Part shown: one piece after another, positions 17,118 through 24,903 of the stretch
Position numbering within the stretch: the stretch's first letter is position 1
How the letters are laid out: each line of letters begins with the position of its first letter
Source: Candidatus Scalindua sediminis
GTDB taxonomy: Bacteria > Planctomycetota > Brocadiia > Brocadiales > Scalinduaceae
Length of the DNA stretch: 47,257 bases
Reading direction: 5' to 3'
NCBI GenBank assembly: GCA_008636105.1
Contig: VSDH01000022.1
Coordinates: 1-47,257 of the forward strand
Notes under the pieces: model-generated
Told to the model about the DNA's origin: nothing
The model's database searches: none
Seen by the model: only the letters and a program-made list of their open reading frames with translations
Translations under genes and position numbers: made by a program

Positions 17118-17548
17118 GGTTTACTTAAAAAGATCATACGACAATGAAGACGGCTATGAAACAGTTTATGGACACTTATATTAATGATAACAAAATCATA
17201 GGAACCCTTCAACCATTGACAGAATGATTTTAAGGAACATATTTTGCCATTTTTTCAAAGACACATAAGCATTATTTTCTGTCTCAAGATTATAGAAGAT
17301 ATGCTATAAGTGGCTTTTGCCAAAACAGGATATGGCAATCAAGACAAACGCACAAAACCGACCAAACAGAAGGAGGATTTCCCCATGGCAGTTCTGAATC
17401 GCCCCGATTTTCCACGTCATAACAACTTGACATAAATGGACTTAATGGTGTTTGTGTTGTTGTGCAAATTAGTTTTGAAACAAAATGCTGACCACCATTA
17501 TCTACTGCTTCTAGTAATATAACAACTACACACGTATTGACTTTCTTC
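17118..17548. other. gap with a 16-codon reading frame behind a strong ribosome-binding site
   Basis: Most of this stretch is featureless. One striking spot is AGGAGG at 17371-17376 followed by ATG at 17385 and a frame MAVLNRPDFPRHNNLT ending at 17435. It looks like the well-formed start of a gene whose remainder is gone, or a tiny leader peptide. No larger frame continues from it. Confidence 0.4.
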
Positions 17549-17577
17549 TTGACGATCTATATATTAAACACTATAAT
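17549..17577 (+). promoter_or_regulatory. sigma70-type promoter of rpsU
   Basis: TTGACG (17549-17554) and a perfect TATAAT (17572-17577) are separated by 17 bases. The predicted start of transcription near 17584 leaves a leader of about 45 bases before rpsU. Confidence 0.82.
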
Positions 17578-17629
17578 TCGTCTCTTTTATATAGATTTTA
17601 TTCCGTGATAACTATGGAGTATGTTATTT

Positions 17630-17839
17630 ATGGCCAGGGTTCAAGTTTCAGATAATGAAAGCTTGCGCGAAGCTCTTAGAAGATTTAAGAAGATGTGTGA
17701 TAAAGAAGGTATAATTAATCAATCAAAACGTTATGCTTACTTTGAAAAACCTTCTGATAAGCGTCGTCGCGAAGAAAACAGGAGAATCAGGAACATAAAA
17801 AAGGCTCAAAGTTTGGGTCCTAACCTGTTTGGCCAATAA
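17630..17839 (+). CDS. rpsU: 30S ribosomal protein S21
   Basis: The protein begins MARVQVSDNESLREALRRFK and continues with the basic KRYAYFEKPSDKRRREENRR tail characteristic of bS21, 69 residues in total. It binds the small subunit near the 3' end of 16S rRNA and helps mRNA initiation. An ATG nine bases further upstream is open, but the GGAG at 17616-17619 is one base from it and ten from the ATG at 17630, which also gives the family's usual N-terminus. It is monocistronic, between a strong promoter and a strong terminator. Confidence 0.93.
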   Translation: MARVQVSDNESLREALRRFKKMCDKEGIINQSKRYAYFEKPSDKRRREENRRIRNIKKAQSLGPNLFGQ

Positions 17840-17870
17840 AAACCAAGATTTTGTGGGAATCTTGGTTTTT
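17838..17870 (+). terminator. rpsU terminator
   Basis: A 13-bp perfect stem AAAAACCAAGATT / AATCTTGGTTTTT with a 7-base loop overlaps the rpsU stop codon and ends in a T run. Confidence 0.88.
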
Positions 17871-18012
17871 AAAATTCGCTACTTAACAAGTTAGACAAAT
17901 TCCAATCAATTACAACCTGAAGTTATACATAATAAATTCTGTATCCCCCCAATAATATACTCCTGGTATACCATTTCTATCCAAACGTAATTTTAACAAG
18001 ATAGCTATTATA

Positions 18013-18984
18013 ATGACTACACTTACAATTCAAAGAACATGGTTAAAGAAATACAGGTATTATCCCTTTAGTTATTTCTTAAAGGAGAAATTTCCCTTTA
18101 AAGTTCACAAGATTTCGATTCATGCTGGTTTTACATGCCCTAATAGGGATGGGCTAGTAGGAACCGGTGGATGTACTTACTGTGCTAATGAAAGTTTCAG
18201 CCCAAATGTCGGAGAAACGATTATGCCCATAAAAGAGCAAGTTGAAAAAGGCATGAGATTCTTGAAGAGGAGATACGGTGCTGAAAAGTTTATCGCATAT
18301 TTTCAGGCGTTTACAAATACATATGCCGATATTGATACATTAAAGACTCGATATGAAGAAGCCCTGTTTGACAAGGATATAATTGGCCTTTCTATCGGCA
18401 CAAGGCCTGACTGCATTACCGATGAAGTTCTAAACCTTATTAATAGCTATACTGAAAAATATCATGTATGGATTGAATATGGCTTACAATCTATGCATGA
18501 CCGTACATTGCGCTTAATAAATCGTGGACATGATTATAAGGCGTTTAAGGACGCAGTATTGCGTACGAAGGATAAGGAGAATATAAAAATTTGCGCCCAT
18601 GTAATCCTTGGCCTTCCTGGAGAAGATTGGGATGATATGATGAAAACGGCACAAGCTGTATCTTCTCTTGGTATTGATGGAATAAAGCTCCATCATCTTT
18701 ATATTGCAAAGAACACTGCAATGGCAAATGAATATTTTAAGGGAAACGTAAAAACGATGAAAGTGGAAGAATATGTCTCCCTTGTCTGTGATTTTTTAGA
18801 AAGGATCTCACCTGATATAGTCATACAGAGGTTAGTAGGAGATACACATGGCAACTTCTTAATCTCCCCCATATGGGATGTGAGTAAAGGTGAAGTGTTT
18901 TCTGCCATTACTGAGGAATTAAGACGTCGCAATTCCTACCAGGGCGCAAGATACATACCCCGTTCTACTTTACCGCATACATAA
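18013..18984 (+). CDS. radical SAM protein, YhcC/TIGR01212 family
   Basis: The 323-residue protein has the family's extended cluster motif C42-x11-C54-x2-C57 (FTCPNRDG...GGCTYC) that binds the [4Fe-4S] cluster and S-adenosylmethionine. Further family landmarks are FQAFTNTYA, IGTRPDCI, EYGLQSMHDRTL, HVILGLPGE and KLHHLYI. YhcC-type proteins are widespread in anaerobes and related to Elp3; no reaction has been firmly assigned that I can name. The ATG lacks a clear ribosome-binding site but gives the expected N-terminus. It stands alone between rpsU and serA. Confidence 0.88.
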   Translation: MTTLTIQRTWLKKYRYYPFSYFLKEKFPFKVHKISIHAGFTCPNRDGLVGTGGCTYCANESFSPNVGETIMPIKEQVEKGMRFLKRRYGAEKFIAYFQAFTNTYADIDTLKTRYEEALFDKDIIGLSIGTRPDCITDEVLNLINSYTEKYHVWIEYGLQSMHDRTLRLINRGHDYKAFKDAVLRTKDKENIKICAHVILGLPGEDWDDMMKTAQAVSSLGIDGIKLHHLYIAKNTAMANEYFKGNVKTMKVEEYVSLVCDFLERISPDIVIQRLVGDTHGNFLISPIWDVSKGEVFSAITEELRRRNSYQGARYIPRSTLPHT

Positions 18985-19072
18985 GTACAAATATTACAAA
19001 TAGTTATGTCCTGTTTTAGTTGTATACCAAATCCTTTTCTATCAATATTTCTCATTCCGAATAGGCTACTTA

Positions 19073-20656
19073 TTACCTGAAATTTAACATGTACGCTGTC
19101 TCGATACATTCCATGCTTTCTATTGCCGAGATGGTTTCCTGAGAAACTACTGCATCAACATTTAGGACTATCATTGCTCCACCTCCGCTCTCTTTTCTAC
19201 CAAATGTCATACGCCCTATATTTATATTCTGATCACCTAGTATCTTACCTATTTCCCCTATTAATCCCGGCTTGTCTTGACCAAGCAAAATTAGGACATG
19301 ACCGATTGGGTCCATGTCAACACGATAGCCATTTATTGTTTCTATTCTAGGTTCACTATTTTTAAATACGGTACCTGAAACAGATCTTTCACCGTCACCT
19401 GTATTAATTTTTGCGAAAATAAGGTTCGTGTAATCTTCTGTAGCACTACTAATGATCTCATTAATTTTTATTCCTCTTTCATTAGTCAGCATACGAGCAT
19501 TTATGATATTTACGTTCTCATCTAAAACATGTCTTAGCAAACCTACCAATAGACTATCTGTTAGTGGACGAACGTTATCCTTGGTAACTTCACCACTGTA
19601 TTGTATGTCTATGGATTTTATCCTGCCCCTTACTAACTGAATTAAAAGAGCCCCCATTTTTTCCGTTAGTGATATATAGGGTTTGAGCTGTTGAAATTCT
19701 TCCGGACCTTGAACAGGCATATTAAGCGCATTCCGTATATTTTTATCCTTTAGCGCATCTACCATTTGTTCTGCTGCATCCCTGGCTACTGTATATTGAG
19801 CCTCCTCTGTTAGCGATCCAAGATGTGGTGTGGGAAGGACATTATCAAGTTTCAATAACTTGTTATTTACCGGAGGTTCTTCTTCAAAAACGTCAACTGC
19901 AGCCCCAACCACCTTACCACTTACAAGTGCGTCATAAAGTGCATCTTCTGAAATTATACCACCTCTTGCACAATTTATTATTCTTACTCCATCTTTCATT
20001 AACGCAAATTCACGAGTCGAAATCAGGTTTTTTGTATCGTTTCTTAGAGGGATATGTAAAGATATGTAATCAGATTGTCCTAATAGTTCATCAAGATCTT
20101 TAACCAGATGAATGTTCATTTTGGAAATTGTTTCAGGGGAAATAAAGGGGTCATAACCTATTGTCCTCATTTCTAATGCTATGGCTCGTTTTGCTACTTC
20201 TTTTCCGATTTTACCTAATCCAATTAAACCAAGTATTTTTCCGGAAACTTGAGTACCCATAAATTTTTTACGTTCCCATTTCCCTTCACGAACGGAATTG
20301 CAGGCTTGAGGTATATTTCTTGATAAAGCTAATAGAAGCGTAATCGTGTGTTCTGCGGTAGATGTTGTATTTCCTCCTGGGGTATTCATAACAATGATTC
20401 CTTTTTTTGTGGCAGCAGATATGTCAACGTTATCAATCCCAACACCAGCTCGGCATATTGCACGAAGTTTAGAGGCTTTTTCGATTACTTCTGACGTACT
20501 TTTGGTGCTACTTCGGATAATCAAGCCATCGTATTTGCCTATCTCTTTTTTTAACTCTTCTAATGAAATATTGGGTCTTATAGTTGTTTGAATACCCGCA
20601 TTTTCCAGAATTGTTTTACATATATTCGGAAGATTGTCTGTTATTAATACATTCAT
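19073..20656 (-). CDS. serA: D-3-phosphoglycerate dehydrogenase
   Basis: The 527-residue protein catalyses the first step of serine synthesis, NAD-dependent oxidation of 3-phosphoglycerate. The N-terminal half has the Rossmann motif GLGKIGKEVAKRA (about 146-158) and catalytic R231 (NCARGG), E260 (FEEEPP) and H278 (PTPHLGS). An intervening (ASB) domain and a C-terminal ACT domain (about 455-527, VLILLGQDKPGLIGEIG) follow, so it is the long type I form open to serine feedback. The gene is monocistronic. Confidence 0.95.
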   Translation of the reverse strand: MNVLITDNLPNICKTILENAGIQTTIRPNISLEELKKEIGKYDGLIIRSSTKSTSEVIEKASKLRAICRAGVGIDNVDISAATKKGIIVMNTPGGNTTSTAEHTITLLLALSRNIPQACNSVREGKWERKKFMGTQVSGKILGLIGLGKIGKEVAKRAIALEMRTIGYDPFISPETISKMNIHLVKDLDELLGQSDYISLHIPLRNDTKNLISTREFALMKDGVRIINCARGGIISEDALYDALVSGKVVGAAVDVFEEEPPVNNKLLKLDNVLPTPHLGSLTEEAQYTVARDAAEQMVDALKDKNIRNALNMPVQGPEEFQQLKPYISLTEKMGALLIQLVRGRIKSIDIQYSGEVTKDNVRPLTDSLLVGLLRHVLDENVNIINARMLTNERGIKINEIISSATEDYTNLIFAKINTGDGERSVSGTVFKNSEPRIETINGYRVDMDPIGHVLILLGQDKPGLIGEIGKILGDQNINIGRMTFGRKESGGGAMIVLNVDAVVSQETISAIESMECIETAYMLNFR

Positions 20657-20888
20657 GTTTCTACCTTTATTTTTAAAACTTATATAATTATCTTAAATGA
20701 AATTTTAGCATGCACTTCGGCGAAAATCAAATGCAATCTATTTTGCAAAAGTTGTGGCTGTTACTAAATTTAATTTTAGATTAAGGATAAAAACCTTTTG
20801 TTTTTAACAGGAATTTATTATATCTTATAGTGAATTGAAGATGATTAATTTGCTTCTCAAAACATTATGGAATTGATTGGAGGTAAAG

Positions 20889-21377
20889 ATGTTACTCAGC
20901 AATTTGGTTTTAGTTAATCACTGGCTTCATCTTTCTGCTGCAGCCCTTTTAGCAGGAGGCATGGTTTTTCTTGTAGCGATATTAAGGCCGGTCCTGATAA
21001 GGAATTCTTCTGTCTCCGGAATAGATATACTGGCAAACGAGGTTCACGATAGATTTCGTAAGTATGTTGGTATAGTAATAGGCGTAATCATTCTTACGGG
21101 AATCATTAATGCTCTTAATGGCGTTATAACTGGTATAGAAGTAGACTTAAGTTCGGGATATAAGACTGTTATACGAATAAAGGTTTTGTTGGCAATTGCC
21201 CTTTTTATTATTTACGGCGTAAATGCCTTTTTGATTAAGGAACCAAAAGGGGATAAAGACGAAGGCTGTTCTTGCGTAATGCAGCCCCCGGTTTATAAGA
21301 GGATATTGCAGGTAATCGCTTTGGTATTGGTTTTCACAATTTTGTTATTAGTTTCATTATTGGGATTTTATAAATAA
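20889..21377 (+). CDS. CopD-like four-helix membrane protein
   Basis: The 162-residue protein has four predicted transmembrane segments, a histidine in the first (VNHWLHLSAAALLAGG) and the general layout of the copper-resistance CopD / DUF membrane family. A cytoplasmic or periplasmic loop contains a CSC motif (KDEGCSCVMQPP). GGAGG at 20879-20883 is six bases from the ATG at 20889, so I prefer this start over the TTG at 20877, which overlaps the ribosome-binding site. A role in copper or haem handling is possible but not shown. No CopC partner is adjacent. Confidence 0.7.
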   Translation: MLLSNLVLVNHWLHLSAAALLAGGMVFLVAILRPVLIRNSSVSGIDILANEVHDRFRKYVGIVIGVIILTGIINALNGVITGIEVDLSSGYKTVIRIKVLLAIALFIIYGVNAFLIKEPKGDKDEGCSCVMQPPVYKRILQVIALVLVFTILLLVSLLGFYK

Positions 21378-21392
21378 TTTTATTGCTTTAAC

Positions 21393-21409
21393 TAGGAAAA
21401 ATTTTCCTA
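21393..21409. repeat. short perfect palindrome
   Basis: TAGGAAAAATTTTCCTA begins about 15 bases after the CopD-like stop. It might act as a weak terminator or protein-binding site, but has no T run. Confidence 0.3.
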
Positions 21410-21630
21410 CCAATGTGGAAATTTAAGAGAAAATTTCTTGGATTTACGATTTATCTTGCCCTGGATTTTTTTTAAGCTTGTGTCTAAAATTATTAGTAGT
21501 AAAAAACCTTTATAATTGCTTTTTGGTAAGCTCTTTGCGGTTAAAAAAGGCTTGACTTTTATAATACGCAAAGTAGAATTATTAGTTAAGTAATCGTTTT
21601 TTATCCCCGATAAAGAATATATGTAAATAT

Positions 21631-21996
21631 ATGTATGAATTAGTAATACAGAAATCATTTGCTGGAGCGCATAAACTACGTGATTATGATGGAGAGTGCG
21701 AAAAGTTACATGGACATAACTGGAAGGTAGAAGTAACATTTAGATCTGAAAAACTGAACAGGTCAGGCATGGTTATTGATTTTAAAATTGTTAAAAAGAA
21801 ACTTGAAGAGATACTTTCTCATTTGGATCATTCTTATTTAAATGAACTTGAAGAGTTTTGCCAGGAAAATCCTACGACTGAAAATGTTTCAAGGATGGTA
21901 TACGAAAATTTAAATGGAAAGTTACCTCCCGAAATATCCGTTGCTAAAGTAAGAACATGGGAATCTGAAAATTGTGCAGCTGCGTATTATGTATGA
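21631..21996 (+). CDS. queD: 6-carboxy-5,6,7,8-tetrahydropterin synthase / PTPS family
   Basis: The 121-residue protein has the family's zinc ligands H14 (AGAHKL), H27 and H29 (LHGHNW), the catalytic cysteine C23 (GECEKLHGH), VIDFKIVK and the terminal WESENCAAAYY with the pterin-anchoring glutamate. QueD converts 7,8-dihydroneopterin triphosphate to carboxytetrahydropterin in queuosine and 7-deazaguanine synthesis. QueC, QueE and QueF are not in the window. It is the first gene of a forward cluster, 21 bases upstream of the Hps-RraA gene. Confidence 0.9.
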   Translation: MYELVIQKSFAGAHKLRDYDGECEKLHGHNWKVEVTFRSEKLNRSGMVIDFKIVKKKLEEILSHLDHSYLNELEEFCQENPTTENVSRMVYENLNGKLPPEISVAKVRTWESENCAAAYYV

Positions 21997-22017
21997 ACCG
22001 TTCTTTTACATGTAATT

Positions 22018-23322
22018 GTGAATATTAATTTAGACACTCCGATCCTTCAAGTAGCTTTAGATTTTATAAACTTGCGGCGTGCTGTGAATGTCGCCAAGGA
22101 GGCTGTAGATGCGGGAGCCGAGTGGCTCGAAGCAGGTACACCTTTAATCAAAAGTGAGGGATTAAATTCTGTTAGAGTCCTTCGAGAAGAATTTCCGTCT
22201 ACGACAATAGTTGCTGATATGAAGACGATGGATGCAGGGCGTATGGAGACGGAGATAGCGGCAAAGGCAGGAGCGGATGTCGCAATCGTGATGGGTGAGG
22301 CCTCAGACGTAACGATAAAAGAGTGTATTAACGCAGGAAGGAATTACGGTATAAAGATAGGAGTTGATTTTCTTGCCACCATTGATTGTGTTGATCGTGC
22401 AGTAAAAGTTGAAAAATGGGGAGCTGATTTCGTCGTTGTACATACAGCTATTGACGATCAAATGTTAGGTCGTTACCCGTTTGAAAGACTTTCGAAGATT
22501 TGTTCGAAGGTTAGTATTCCTGTTGCTGTTGCGGGAGGGATTAATTCCGAAACAGTAGTAGATGCAATAAATGCAGGCGCAAAGATTATCGTAGTGGGGG
22601 GGGCAATTTGTAAGGCAACTGACGTGAGGGTTGCTATTGGTAATTTGAAAAAGGCAATTTTAGATCGGGAAAGGGTTCCTGTAAATCTTTTTAAAAGAGC
22701 TTCAAACGGGAATATCCGTGGAATATTAGAGAAGGTTTCAACAGCAAATATATCAAATGGGAGTCATCGACTTAGAGGTATTACGGGGCTCCAAAGTATA
22801 AGCCTTGAAACTAAGATGATTGGACAGGCGGTAACTGTCCGTACATATCCTGGTGATTGGGCAAAACCAGTAGAAGCAGTAGATAAGGCTGAAGAAGGAA
22901 GTGTAATAGTTATTGATTCTGGAGGCGTAGGACCTGCTGTTTGGGGTGAGCTTGCAACACATAGTGCAATACAGCGCAAACTTGCAGGTGTTATAGTAGA
23001 CGGAGCAATTCGAGATAGTAGTGAAATAAGGAAGTTGAGATTTCCTGCTTTTGCAAAATTAGTAATGCCAAATGCGGGAGAACCTAAAGGTTTCGGAGAG
23101 ATAGGTATACCTGTAAGCATTTCGGGTATTACAATCAATTCTGGCGATTGGATTGTGGGCGACGGCGATGGTTTAATAGTAATACCAAAACAAGAAGCAA
23201 AAGAAATGGCTAACCATGCAATGGATTGGTTAGAGAAAGAAAACAGGATACGTGAGGAAATATCACATGGAAAGACGTCTCTTGGAGAAGTAATGGAATT
23301 ATTGAAATGGGAAAAGAGATAA
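22018..23322 (+). CDS. 3-hexulose-6-phosphate synthase fused to an RraA-like domain
   Basis: The 434-residue protein starts at GTG. Residues 1-215 form a 3-hexulose-6-phosphate synthase barrel with the D67-M-K69-T-M-D72 motif of the OMP-decarboxylase superfamily; this enzyme condenses formaldehyde with ribulose 5-phosphate, or runs backwards to make pentose phosphate. Residues 225-425 form an RraA/HMG-aldolase-like domain with the VDGAIRDSSEI motif near 325-335. The same domain order is known in archaeal proteins annotated as bifunctional hexulose-6-phosphate synthase/ribonuclease regulator. No phosphohexuloisomerase gene is nearby. It sits between queD and mcsA with short gaps. Confidence 0.9.
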   Translation: MNINLDTPILQVALDFINLRRAVNVAKEAVDAGAEWLEAGTPLIKSEGLNSVRVLREEFPSTTIVADMKTMDAGRMETEIAAKAGADVAIVMGEASDVTIKECINAGRNYGIKIGVDFLATIDCVDRAVKVEKWGADFVVVHTAIDDQMLGRYPFERLSKICSKVSIPVAVAGGINSETVVDAINAGAKIIVVGGAICKATDVRVAIGNLKKAILDRERVPVNLFKRASNGNIRGILEKVSTANISNGSHRLRGITGLQSISLETKMIGQAVTVRTYPGDWAKPVEAVDKAEEGSVIVIDSGGVGPAVWGELATHSAIQRKLAGVIVDGAIRDSSEIRKLRFPAFAKLVMPNAGEPKGFGEIGIPVSISGITINSGDWIVGDGDGLIVIPKQEAKEMANHAMDWLEKENRIREEISHGKTSLGEVMELLKWEKR

Positions 23323-23344
23323 AAGTTTTAAGGAGTTATAATCA

Positions 23345-23845
23345 ATGAAATGTGAATCATGTGGCCAAAAACTTGCAACAGTGCATCTTACTGAAATAAT
23401 AGGAGATGAGCAGAAAGAGAAACATTACTGCGAGGATTGTGCCCAGAATGTTACAAGTCATTTTCCCAAAGCACCATCCCCATCTGATATTTTAACAAGC
23501 ATTATTAATCAGGTTTCTCCAGAAATTAGAGAGATGTCGAAAACGACTTGCCCTGTGTGTGGTCTTTCTTACTTGGAGTTTAGGTCTCAGGGACGGTTGG
23601 GTTGTCCTATGGATTACAACGTGTTTAAAAAGGGACTATTACCTCTTATTGAAAAGATGCATGGTAGTTCTCAACATGTTGGGAAAATACCCGCAAACGC
23701 GGGAGTAGAGATTGTCAAGAAAAACGAACTAATACAATTACGTAAAGAATTGAATGAAGCTGTTGGAAAAGAGGATTACGAAAGAGCGGCACAAATAAGA
23801 GATAAAATTTATGAACTTTCGGGGAATATTGATGATGGAGATTAA
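23345..23845 (+). CDS. mcsA: McsA-like zinc-finger activator of the McsB arginine kinase
   Basis: The 166-residue protein has two zinc-finger regions, C3-x2-C6 with C29-x2-C32, and C69-x2-C72 with C87. The second lacks a fourth cysteine (GCPMDY). A C-terminal UVR motif (ELNEAVGKEDYERAAQIRDKI, about 138-158) follows. McsA binds and activates McsB. The gene starts 22 bases after the Hps-RraA stop with an AAGGAG ribosome-binding site and overlaps mcsB. Confidence 0.9.
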   Translation: MKCESCGQKLATVHLTEIIGDEQKEKHYCEDCAQNVTSHFPKAPSPSDILTSIINQVSPEIREMSKTTCPVCGLSYLEFRSQGRLGCPMDYNVFKKGLLPLIEKMHGSSQHVGKIPANAGVEIVKKNELIQLRKELNEAVGKEDYERAAQIRDKIYELSGNIDDGD

Positions 23846-24887
23846 AGACCTTTCGGAAAATACTGGTGAATGGCTTAGAGGTAGCGGTAAGGAATCTGAT
23901 ATCGTAATAAGTAGCAGGATACGTTTGGCAAGGAACATTACGGGATTTCCATTCATTTCAAGAGCTAATTTAAAGCAAAAAGGAGACATAGAATCCTTAC
24001 TTAGAGAGACAGTTATCAAATCTAACATAGCAAAAGATTTGTCTTATGTTAATCTAAATAAGGCAAATGCAGTTGATAAGTTATTTTTGGTTGAAAGACA
24101 CCTAATTAGCAAAGAACATGCCGAGGGTGAGGGTGAAAGAGGAGTTGCATTTGGGAAATCAGAGACTATTAGTTTGATGATAAACGAAGAAGACCACCTT
24201 CGAATCCAGGTCATCCGTTCTGGTTTTGAGCTAAAAAACACATGGACTACGATAGACGAGATTGACAATTGCCTTGGGGGGAAATTAAACTTTGCTTTCT
24301 CTTCAAGGTTTGGGTATTTAACCGCATGTCCAACAAACATTGGTACAGGCATGCGAGGTTCTGTAATGCTGCATTTACCGGCACTTGGCATGACAAAACA
24401 TATAGAAAAGGTTTTCAATGCAGTAGGAAAACTTGGATTGGTGGTAAGAGGGCTATATGGAGAGGGGACAAAGGTTTCTGGGGATTTGTATCAAATTTCA
24501 AACCAGTTTACTTTGGGGAAATCAGAGACCGAAATATTGGCTGTAATAGAAAGTGTGATACCGCGTATTACAAGCTATGAAAGAATGGCCAGGAAGGCTT
24601 TAATCTTAGAAAGTAAAGATCTATTAGAGGATAGGATTTGGCGATCGTATGGCATGCTTAAGGCTGCAAGAATGATTACATCCGACGAAATATTGCAACT
24701 ACTTTCGCAGGTTCGTATGGGAGTCAATCTAGGTTTGATAAATGATATCGAGATGAGGACACTTAACGAACTTTTTATTTTGACGCTTCCAGGACACTTG
24801 CAAAAATTGCAGGGTTGTGAGCTGGATTCCACACAAAGAAATATCATTAGGGCTTCTTATATAAGGAAGAGGCTTGAAGGTATATAA
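23832..24887 (+). CDS. mcsB: protein-arginine kinase McsB
   Basis: The 351-residue phosphagen-kinase-fold enzyme phosphorylates arginines on proteins, marking them for ClpC. Landmarks are SSRIRLARN (ATP phosphate binding), NEEDHLRIQ, TACPTNIGTGMRGS with the conserved cysteine, and RGLYGEGTKVSGDLYQISNQ. The start overlaps the end of mcsA. ATG codons at 23832 and 23835 both fit the CGGGGA ribosome-binding site, and one at 23811 is too far upstream. Overlap and order imply translational coupling. Confidence 0.92.
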   Translation: MMEIKDLSENTGEWLRGSGKESDIVISSRIRLARNITGFPFISRANLKQKGDIESLLRETVIKSNIAKDLSYVNLNKANAVDKLFLVERHLISKEHAEGEGERGVAFGKSETISLMINEEDHLRIQVIRSGFELKNTWTTIDEIDNCLGGKLNFAFSSRFGYLTACPTNIGTGMRGSVMLHLPALGMTKHIEKVFNAVGKLGLVVRGLYGEGTKVSGDLYQISNQFTLGKSETEILAVIESVIPRITSYERMARKALILESKDLLEDRIWRSYGMLKAARMITSDEILQLLSQVRMGVNLGLINDIEMRTLNELFILTLPGHLQKLQGCELDSTQRNIIRASYIRKRLEGI

Positions 24888-24903
24888 AATAAGGTGATAA
24901 AAA

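Noticed and set aside
17021-17212. 63-codon reverse frame
   Set aside because: Half of it lies in MITE copy 2, and it has no ribosome-binding site or recognisable sequence.
20877-20888. TTG start for the CopD-like protein
   Set aside because: The codon lies within the strong GGAGG ribosome-binding site that serves the ATG at 20889.
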